From positions 1,281,322-1,345,321 of the forward strand of contig JABBOT010000034.1 in the NCBI GenBank assembly GCA_016165875.1: a stretch of 64,000 bases of DNA, read 5' to 3'. The translations under genes were made by a program, and so were the position numbers. The notes beneath the pieces are model-generated. The model saw nothing but the letters and a program-made list of their open reading frames with translations. It was not told the DNA's origin and searched no databases. The number at the start of each line of letters is the position of its first letter. Positions within the stretch are counted from its first letter, which is position 1. Of the stretch, positions 1 through 10,700 are shown piece by piece. This DNA is from Acanthopleura granulata. Taxonomy: Eukaryota; Mollusca; Polyplacophora; Chitonida; Chitonidae.

Positions 1-1599
1 GGGGAAAGTGTCTTCAGTCTTACCGTATATCACAGTATGATGCTCTAGTTGGAGTGGACAAATTCAGACCAGCACGTTTATTCAGAACACACAGGCACTT
101 TATTTACAGCTCCATATCCAATATGTAGAAACCATTGCTTTGTTATCCATGAATTCTTCATAACATCAGCAAACCCAAAGTCAGAGCCAATACCGTTGAT
201 CGTCATAGCGACCGAGCGTGCGTGTACGACATCGTCATCGTGGACGTCAACGTCATCGTGAACGTCAACGTCATCGTGAACGTCAACGTCATCGTGAACG
301 TCATCTTGAACGTGGACGTGGTTCAAGCTGTACAAAAAATACAGGAAACCTGAATTTAGAACCGCATGAAATCTTAAAATAATCATTAACTTGGCTCAGT
401 CTCAACAATCGCCAGAGTAATGACCTTACATTCACACATCAGTGTTAATGCACAATGATATTTTCGTCTTGTTGTTATGATTAAATGCACCAGTTTTGAT
501 GAGCTTTAGTCATTTGAAATTATAGCCGAAGTTTGTATACATGTGAGACAACAACAACAACATCAGTCACAGCTACATGATACAACGAACTTATTCATTC
601 GGCAGACATACATACGAACTCAAAGGTTAAGGAATTAAAAAATATGAAACTCACAAAAATTCTGCCCATAGTCTGAGGTCCACAACAATCAGAACTCTCG
701 TGTTTATAAACATTTAACTTTGATAAACTTTGCAGGAACTCTCCGCTCATTCCAAGAAACATCCATCCCCTTCTCTCTAAACTCGCAACACCCTCCTATT
801 GCAGGACCCTTATTGTTAGGTCTTTCAGGAAGGGAGGGACCGAGTGAAACAAAAACCTGAACTTGTACAGTCTATCACAAATATGACAAAAGAGTATGCT
901 GTGTCTCCTACACTGGTGAAATGTGCTCTCTTTAAACTAATGTCATGGGCTGAGTAAGAAACGATTGACATAAAATGGTGCCAAGTACTGCTGCTGCATG
1001 CCCCATTACGGCCACAATAACGGACAGGCACTTTGTGCGTGGAGAACACTGACGGATTATACTGGAAGACAACTGGTCACTCCTTACAAGAAGAATAAAA
1101 TCAGAAGAAGAGGAACAGACCCATTTCACAGCCCTTGGGCCCTAGTTTAAATAGTTGAATATGGTTCTTTCACCCCCTTCGAAGGGAAGTAAATTTTGGA
1201 ACACAGCGAAGCCCTCTGCCTACTTGGATAACAATGCAAGCCATGATAATTCATACTAATTTGTTATGTCTTTATGAACACATTCAGATATATATTCTTA
1301 CAGTTTTGATGTGATTATCAAGCTTTTTCTGAAACTGTCTTTTGTCTCTTATCTTTTGATTATCACCAGTAAAACTGAAAATCATAAAAATGATATATTC
1401 TTTAATAGGCTGTTGAACATAGTTCGGGCTGTCAGAATGATTATTTTTTTCTTCAGAATACTAAATAACAATTTCTCAAGGATCTGAGTGACGTTCTACA
1501 TTGCTTTTAACTTACATCTAACTTGAATGAACTTGATCGAATGTACTCTACAGTGATTGATTATTATCTGATGTACTCAGTGGTCTCCCTTGTCTACAG
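1..1599 (+). other. WDR12 intron or 5' flank, no exon recognised
   Basis: I looked for NLE-domain coding sequence and found none with plausible splice sites. The stretch holds a short 18-bp tandem repeat near 228-310 and AT-rich unique sequence. Short open frames at 825-1129 (minus) show no family resemblance. Confidence 0.6.
228..312. repeat. 18-bp tandem repeat (about 4-5 units)
   Basis: Units of the type AACGTCAACGTCATCGTG repeat head to tail and then degrade. Because 18 is a multiple of 3, the minus strand reads as an Asp/Val/His-rich repeat without stops; I regard that as a by-product. Confidence 0.85.
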
Positions 1600-1706
1600 G
1601 AATCTGTGGTGTGTATTGAATATGTGGAGAGGCAGCCAGCCCCAGAACCTGACAGATCCTTGCTGCATGATGATTGGGTGAGCTGTGTGCAGTCAGCAGC
1701 CAATCA
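1600..1706 (+). CDS. WDR12: WDR12 exon A: end of NLE region and start of WD1
   Basis: The exon follows TGTCTACAG and ends before GTAAGA, in phase 2. It reads [17 protein letters not shown], the conserved link between NLE domain and propeller, then [11 protein letters not shown], the first strand of WD1. Confidence 0.93.
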
Positions 1707-4700
1707 GTAAGACGCTTTATTTCAAATTCTGACCTTTTATACATCTATATGGAATATTACTGTTTCCCTTGAAGTGCATATAGGAGACCAATAATGGTGA
1801 TGAAATATTACTTGTAGCACACAGCTTTACATTTTTTTCCAGTAGAATATCCTCGCATCTTCCAAACTAACTGCAAAACTCTTGTCAAAGGTCAAATGAA
1901 CTTCCTGAAACAAGGAAAAATGGTTGAAAATTTAGGTCATATTATGCAGTGTTTTACGCTCTAGCCATAGTGTCAAGTGATGTCCGTGAGTGGAAAGGTC
2001 TGCCAGCAACCTGCCAATTGTCGGGGGTTTTCCCCGTTTTCCTCCCACCATAATGCTGTCTGCCTTTGTATAAGTGATTTATTCTAGAGTATGGCGTAAA
2101 GCATCAACCAAATAAATAAATAAATCAAATGATGTCCTGCAGCACTTAACAAACATATAATAAAACTGTTCACCTCTCTGTAGCTTTTTCACAGCCTTTG
2201 TCTTTTTCAGCATTTTGTCTGGTTGCTATGATAACACGGTTCGGCTGTGGAGGACTGACGGCACCGCACTGATGGCCATACCTGGCCACACAGACCCTGT
2301 CAAATGTGTCTGTTGGATAACACAGGGTAAACAAGCGAAAAAAAGGAAGGGGGGGAGGGGGTTCTAGCGCATTAGTGCAGCATAATGACCCAGGTGCCTC
2401 TCACCAACATGATCGCTGCAACTTTATGCTGACTTTTTTCTCCGGTCCTACAGGGAAAGCCTGCCTTCAACCTGCGTATGGTCGTGGGTTTCCCCCAGGC
2501 TCTATTCGTTTTCCTCTTACTATAATGCTGACTGCCATAGTATAAGTGAAATATTCCAAGCACATAAATACACCAAGCACATAAAATAAATATTAAAGAA
2601 AATATGCATGCCTACAACAAGAATGACGTCTGTTGTAATGTCATACAATCAAATATCACAAGTATGATTATGAAGCATACTCAATTTTTAGTTGCCATTG
2701 TGATAAGTGGGTTATCCCTTCAAAAATCCTTGAAAGTATATGTACTGTACTTGAATTTTGTTGAAAGATTTGTTGTGTTGGAAAAAAGGATTTATTGGGG
2801 GGATACATCATTGAAACGCCTTGTTTTTTTATTATCAGATATCTGATCGCATTATGCTCTAAACGGATGAATAATAAGTATGCTGCATGTATGAAAATGC
2901 CAACCTTTTTTCTCCATATATGTCAGTGAAGGGTTGTACTTCAAACGAATGATGGTTGGCGTGCCAGCACATGACAGCGACCAAACAGTGTATGCAGTGA
3001 GCGTATCACAATGAGTTCAAGTCCAAGTCTTGCTGGCTTCCTTTCCTGGTTTTGGAAGGCCTAGCAGCTCTGCCTAGTTTCATCAGATCATAGTCCTGGC
3101 CGCCATCATTTTAAGTGAAATATGCTTGAGTATGGCATAAATAAATAATCAAATAAGTAAATAAATAATCCAAATGATTCTTGAAAAGAGCTGGAGAACA
3201 CACTGTGAATTTTTATACATCATAAAGTGCAATTCATGTTATAGATGAACGGTGCAATTGACAGTACTGATTTTGACTTGTAGTTCTTCAGTGTGTAGTG
3301 TTGCTGTAGTCCGACTGTATGGAGTACAGACGCACCATACACTGTAAATCCATGGATACAAGCCGCACCCTTCAACAATCTGCAATGCTAACTTTTAAGT
3401 GGAAAATTGCAGAAAAACACCTGTGACTGGCAGTAAGCCGCAGGGCAAACTTGGGCCAATGACCAGGGTCATCAAATCACCCAAGAGTGTAAAGCTTGCA
3501 AAAGCCTTATGCTGTGAACGGCACTGACCTTCACCTCGGCTTGGCTTGGCTTGGCCAGTGTAACAACGTGGACAACCCTGGATAGCTGACATGGGGTGTA
3601 TAAAACAGATCATTAGTTAGTATGGCTTTGTAGTTTACTCTGGCTTAAAGTCAGGAAGACACTTCACTCAGCTGCGATTGTAAAGATAAATAAACATCTC
3701 TTTGTACTTTTCACTTTACAAAATCCCAGGCCTGTTTTAGGTAAAGATTTACCCTTTTGCAGGAGAAGAGCCAGTGAGCACCTTTGCTAGTGGGTCACAT
3801 GACCAGACGTTATTAATATGGCAGTGGCACAGAGAGAAGAACGAGGTGGACTGTATGCACATGTGCCGAGGACACGCGGGAAGCGTGGACTGTGTGGCAG
3901 CAGATGCAACAAAGACAAGAGTAAGCCTGATTTCTATCCTTGCTTCTATCATGCCTGTATGGTTTAGACATGTTTTAATTGATGCATGTGGAATTTTTAA
4001 TGTAAAACAGTCGTGATCTGCCATTACAGTTTTCTAACAAAAGTACATTTTTAGAGGCAAATAAAGGTCACAAAGCATACTTTTAGGGCTAAAATTTACA
4101 TTATTAGCTAGCGTAAGTGTTAGGGATAGTAGATTAGTGTGGGTGTAAGCTTTTTGTTTGTTTCGTTCAGTACTCTTAAGGGGCCTCTGTGGCTCGGCTA
4201 GCCCGCCTGCACAGCGTAATGACCCAGAAGCCTCTCACCAGTGTGGTCGCTGGGGGTTCTAGCCCAGCTCATGCTGACTTCTTCACCAGCCGTATGCAAG
4301 AAGGTCTGCCAGCAGCCTGCAAATTGTCATTGGTTCCCCCCCTGGCGCTGTCCGGTTTCCTCCCACGATAATGCTGGCCACCATCATATATGTGAAATAT
4401 TTTAAAGTGCGGCGTAAAACACCAATCAAATGAATAAATCAACCAATAGTCTTAAGTATAAAATGAAGCATCAGTCCAATGAATAAATAAATAAATTTTG
4501 CTAAAATCACTTGTTTGGTCAACAGGGATTTTTTTTGACAAAAATCTTTTATCGAACACAATTTGAAAAATACTTAAACTCAATTTTTTCTGTGCGCCAA
4601 TAATCTGTAATTCCCCCCAAATAACCAAGATATTCAATTTAGTTTGGAAAACTGAATTTCAAAATATGCGAACGACTCAATTTACACTGGAAGGTGTCTA

Positions 4701-7700
4701 GAAAAATCCCTGGATCAACTTAGGCTTCATCTTGACTGAAGCACTTAATATTCATGAGATACCAGGTTTGCCTTTACCCTTGTTCCTGTAGGATGTCATC
4801 ACCCTCCAAACCCTCCAAGTTCTTTGAAGTTTATCCCTGTGGTGACACAAACAAATCATTTTTATCTTCATTTTTACAGAAACTGTATGCACACACTAGC
4901 ATTTAAGAACTGATTTAATGATTTAAAAAGGTTGAAGATTTACATTAACTATCAGTGAAATTTTGGATCTGATACAGTACGATATCAGATATGTTTAAAG
5001 GCTGTTGCAATATTTGATGAATATGGATTAAACTTTTTCTCAGGATATCATATCAGTTTTCTCAGGATATCATATCAATTTTCTCAGGATGTCATATCAA
5101 TTTTCTCAGGATATCATATCAGTTTTCTCAGGATATCATATCAGTTTTCTCAGGATATCATATCAGTTTTCTCAGGATGTCATATCAATTTCAAATTACA
5201 GACCAAGAACAAGGAAGCGTTACTTCATTCTTTGTGCACATATACCTGTAGGTGTATGTAAAGTGAAGTGAGAAAAGTTTTCCTAGATGTAGTGTTGGTT
5301 AATTGCTTAGCAGTAAATAAAAATGTTTGTTTGTTTTCAGATATGTACAGGGTCTTGGGACAAAATGTTGAAAATTTGGTCAGCAAGTGAGTGTTAATTA
5401 TTATTGCATCGAAATTTCAAAGCGTTTGATTTGTTTATTTGTTTCACTGGAGTTTTCACGAATATCTGACCTACATGACGTCATGGTGGGAGGAGACCAA
5501 GCAAGGCCCAGGGAACCCGATAACCATCCACAGTTTGCTGGCATGTACAACTAGAGGAAGCCAGCATGAGCTGGGCTTGAACTGCTAGCGATCGCTTTGG
5601 CGAGAGGCTTGAACTCACAATGATCGCATTGGTGAAAGGATTTGGAGTCATTACAGTGATTTGCAGCACTTTAACCACTCCGCCATAGCATTTGAACCAC
5701 CCATGTGTTATGATAAAGGAAGTACATGTACTTTATACTTTAAGGTCATGTGACCTTGTGAAAATTGTTTATTTATTTGTTTGGTGTTTTACGCTGTACT
5801 CAAGAATATTTCACTTATACAACAGTGGCCAGCATTATGGTGGGAGGATACCGGGTTATGAAAATTAGCCTACCTGTAACCATGGTAACTGGATTCTTAC
5901 CCCCAGGGCGCGACCTTCTGACTTAAAAGCTCATTTGCTAGAGAGGGCGGGCTAGATACCCTTTCCACTTATGAGTTTCATTCTAGGCAGAACTTTGTTC
6001 ACCACAAATGAGTCGGTATTGGAAATCATACCTGTACCTCCTTGCACATATATCCAGTGTGTTATGATAATGATTGCAATCACAGTTGATAACCTAAAAC
6101 TTTGTCCATTTGCTTGCGGAGTTGATCATCTTGTTCAACTATGAGAGTTCTTTTGGGAAGGTAAGATAGTATCCTACTGGAAAAATCTAAGCTTCAGCAC
6201 TGAAAGTAATATTTTATGACATAGATTTTGCTTCAAAAATGCACTTTTTGGGGATGAAAGTAGAAGTTGTTTTCCTGTAGCTTTCGCATTATTTTAGATG
6301 AGGTGGTAAGGAGCACCAATCATAACTAGTGTATGAGGCTCTTAACACATGCCCCGGTATCCTCCCACCATAATGATGATCGCAGTCGTATAAGTGAAAT
6401 ATTCTTGAGTACAGCGTGAAACACCAATCAAATAAATATGTTAATATGAGCACATGCTACCATTCAGCCTGTGGTGAAGCCAGATGCACACTGAAAGCAA
6501 ATCTCTAGCCATTCTAATCCGATTCTCATATTTCGTTCCTTAGATATCAACCCAGAAGAAGAGTTTGCTGAACCAGACAGTCAGTCAAACAAACGCAAAC
6601 GAACAGAGGGAGCGAAAGTTCACACAAGGGTGAGCATATGTTGAGCTGCAGGATAGGGAACCCAGCCGATGCCATTTTAATTGACCTCAAAAGTCCCTTC
6701 CCCTGGGGCAACTTTCACAAAACTTTGTGAGTCCCTTTTTTTCGAAATTTTTCTCGTGAAAGATGTCGTCACAGTTATAGTGGCAGAAAATGTGTTTTAC
6801 GGGAAAAGTTATGAGAAACTGATTTGCAAAGTTTTATGAAAGTGAGTCCAGCTTATGATAAAGACGCTCCCATTAAGGATGGAACGTTGTCACAGCAGAA
6901 AGTGACACAGTGTGACGTTGTAAACGTTGAGCAACAGTCACTTTTTCATGTAACAGTTTCGTTTCGAGGTCCTACTTCACACTATCGCCACTAAAAATAT
7001 CCCGCCTTCCCGTTGCTAATTGGCAAGGGAGTATAATGCAGACACTTCAGGCACTTGGTCGCCCCGATTTAACTGCTAATGGGCTGATCAATTTTTTTAA
7101 TGGGCTGATAAGTTCAAAGTGGTTAAGATGATTGTGATTTTTGATCTCAACGATGAGCAAAGTATGAGTTCAAACCAAGTCGTGGACAGGAAATATTTGG
7201 ATTCTCCTGCTCTCTTGCTTGTTTTTGCAGCCTTATTGTTTTCTCGTAAAGTGTGAGTTCAGACCAAGTCGTGGACAGGGCATTTTTGGATTCTCCTGCT
7301 GTGTTGCTTTGTTTGTGCCACCTTATTGTTTTCTGGTAAAGTGTGAGTTCAGACCAAGCTGTGGACAGGGAATTTTTGGATTCTCCTGCTGTGTTGCCTT
7401 GTTTATGCCACCTTGTTGTTTTCTCGTAAAGTGTGAGTTCAGACCAAGCTGTGGACAGGGAATTTTTGGATTCTCCTGCTCTGTTGCTTTGTTTGTGCCA
7501 CCTTGTTGTTTTCTCGTAAAGTGTGAGTTCAGACCAAGCTGTGGACAGGGAATTTTTGGATTCTCCTGCTGTGTTGCCTTGTTTATGCCACCTTGTTGTT
7601 TTCTTGTAAAGTGTGAGTTCAGACCAAGTCGTGGACAGGGAATTTTTGGATTCTCCTGCTCTGTTGCCTTGTTTATGCCACCTTGTTGTTTTCTGATAAA

Positions 7701-10700
7701 GTGTGAGTTGAGACCAAGCTGTGGACAGGGAATTTTTGGATTCTCCTGCTCTGTTGCTTTGTTTGTGCCACCTTGTTGTTTTCTCGTAAAGTGTGAGTTC
7801 AGACCAAGCTGTGGACAGGGAATTTTTGGATTCTCCTGCTGTGTTGCCTTGTTTTTGCCACCTTATTGTTTTCTCGTAAAGTGTGAGTTCAGACCAAGTC
7901 GTGGACAGGGAATTTTTGGATTCTCCTGCTGTGTTGCCTTGTTTATGCCACCTTGTTGTTTTCTCGTAAAGTGTGAGTTCAGACCAAGCTGTGGACAGGG
8001 AATTTTGGATTCTCCTGCTCTGTTGCCTTGTTTGTGCCACCTTGTTGTTTTCTTGTAAAGTGTGAGTTCAGACCAAGCTGTGGACAGGGAATTTTTGGAT
8101 TCTCCTGCTCTGTTGCCTTGTTTGTGCCACCTTATTGTTTTCTCGTAAAGTGTGAGTTCAGACCAAGTCGTGGACAGGGAATTTTTGGATTCTCCTGCGG
8201 TTTTGCCTTGTTTATGCCACCTTGTTGTTTTCTGATAAAGTGTGAGTTCAGACCAAGTCGTGGACAGGGAATTTTTGGATTCTCCTGCTCTCTTGCTTGT
8301 TTGTGCCACCTTATTGTTTTCTCGTAAAGTGTGAGTTCAGACCAAGCTGTGGACAGGGAATTTTGGATTCTCCTGCTGTGTTGCCTTGTTTATGCCACCT
8401 TGTTGTTTTCTTGTAAAGTGTGAGTTCAGACCAAGCTGTGGACAGGGAATTTTGGATTCTCCTGCTGTGTTGCCTTGTTTATGCCACCTTGTTGTTTTCT
8501 CGTAAAGTGTGAGTTCAGACCAAGCTGTGGACAGGGAATTTTGGGATTCTCCTGCTCTGTTGCTTTGTTTATGCCACCTTGTTGTTTTCTCGTAAAGTGT
8601 GAGTTCAGACCAAGCTGTGGACAGGGAATTTTTGGATTCTCCTGCTCTGTTGCTTGTTTGTGCCACCTTATTGTTTTCTCGTAAAGTGTGAGTTCAGACC
8701 AAGTCGTGGACAGGGAATTTTTGGATTCTCCTGCTCTGTTGCTTGTTTGTGCCACCTTATTGTTTTCTCGTAAAGTGTGAGTTCAGACCAAGCTGTGGAC
8801 AGGGAATTTTGGGATTCTCCTGCTCTGTTGCTTTGTTTATGCCACCTTGTTGTTTTCTCGGAAAGTGTGAGTTCAGACCAAGCTGTGGACAGGGAATTTT
8901 TGGATTCTCCTGCTCTCTTGCTTGTTTGTGCCACCTTATTGTTTTCTCGTAAAGTGTGAGTTCAGACCAAGTCGTGGACAGGGAATTTTTGGATTCTCCT
9001 GCTGTGTTGCTTGTTTGTGCCACCTTGTTGTTTTCTCGTAAAGTGTGAGTTCAGGCCAAGCTGTGGACAGGGAATTTTGGATTCTCCTGCTCTGTTGCTT
9101 GTTTGTGCCACCTTGTTGTTTTCTCGTAAAGTGTGAGTTCAGACCAAGCTGTGGACAGGGAATTTTGGATTCTCCTGCTGTGTTGCCTTGTTTATGCCAC
9201 CTTGTTGTTTTCTCGTAAAGTGTGAGTTCAGACCAAGCTGTGGACAGGGAATTTTGGATTCTCCTGCTCTGTTGCCTTGTTTATGCCACCTTATTGTTTT
9301 CTCGTAAAGTGTGAGTTCAGACCAAGTCGTGGGCAGGGAATTTTTGGATTCTCCTGCTCTCTTGCTTGTTTGTGCCACCTTATTGTTTTCTCGTAAAGTG
9401 TGAGTTCAGACCAAGCTGTGGACAGGGAATTTTTGGATTCTCCTGCTGTGTTGCCTTGTTTATGCCACCTTGTTGTTTTCTTGTAAAGTGTGAGTTCAGA
9501 CCAGGTCGTGGACAGGGAATTTTTGGATTCTCCTGCTGTGTTGCCTTGTTTATGCCACCTTGTTGTTTTCTTGTAAAGTGTGAGTTCAGACCAAGCTGTG
9601 GACAGGGAATTTTTGGATTCTCCTGCTGTGTTGCCTTGTTTGTGCCACCTTGTTGTTTTCTGATAAAGTGTGAGTTCAGACCAAGTCGTGGACAGGGAAT
9701 TTTTGGATTCTCCTGCTCTGTTGCTTGTTTATGCCACCTTGTTGTTTTCTCGTAAAGTGTGAGTTCAGACCAAGTCGTGGACAGGGAATTTTTGGATTCT
9801 CCTGCTGTGTTGCCTTGTTTGTGCCACCTTATTGTTTTCTGATAAAGTGTGAGTTCAGACCAAGCTGTGGACAGAGAATGTTTGGATTCTCCTGCTGTGT
9901 TGCCTTGTTTGTTCCACCTTGTTTTCTCGTAAAGTGTGAGTTCAGACCAAGTCGTGGACAGGGAATTTTTGGATTCTCCTGCTGTGTTGCCTTGTTTGTT
10001 CCACCTTGTTGTTTTCTGATAAAGTGTGAGTTCAGACCAAGTCGTGGACAGAGAATGTTTGGATTCTCCTGCTGTGTTGCCTTGTTTATGCCACCTTGTT
10101 GTTTTCTCGTAAAGTGTGAGTTCAGACCAAGCTGTGGACAGGGAATTTTTGGATTCTCCTGCTCTCTTGCTTGTTTGTGCCACCTTATTGTTTTCTCGTA
10201 AAGTGTGAGTTCAGACCAAGTCGTGGACAGGGAATTTTTGGATTCTCCTGCTCTCTTGCTTGTTTGTGCCACCTTATTGTTTTCTCGTAAAGTGTGAGTT
10301 CAGACCAAGCTGTGGACAGGGAATTTTGGATTCTCCTGCTCTGTTGCCTTGTTTATGCCACCTTGTTGTTTTCTCGTAAAGTGTGAGTTCAGACCAAGTC
10401 GTGGACAGGGAATTTTTGGATTCTCCTGCTCTGTTGCTTGTTTGTGCCACCTTATTGTTTTCTCGTAAAGTGTGAGTTCAGACCAAGTCGTGGGCAGGGA
10501 ATTTTTGGATTCTCCTGCTCTCTTGCTTGTTTGTGCCACCTTATTGTTTTCTCGTAAAGTGTGAGTTCAGACCAAGCTGTGGACAGGGAATTTTTGGATT
10601 CTCCTGCTCTGTTGCCTTGTTTGTGCCACCTTGTTGTTTTCTTGTAAAGTGTGAGTTCAGACCAGGTCGTGGACAGGGAATTTTTGGATTCTCCTGCTGT

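Noticed and set aside
5036..5190. CRISPR-like array
   Set aside because: Direct repeats have no unique spacers; this is a plain tandem repeat in an animal intron.
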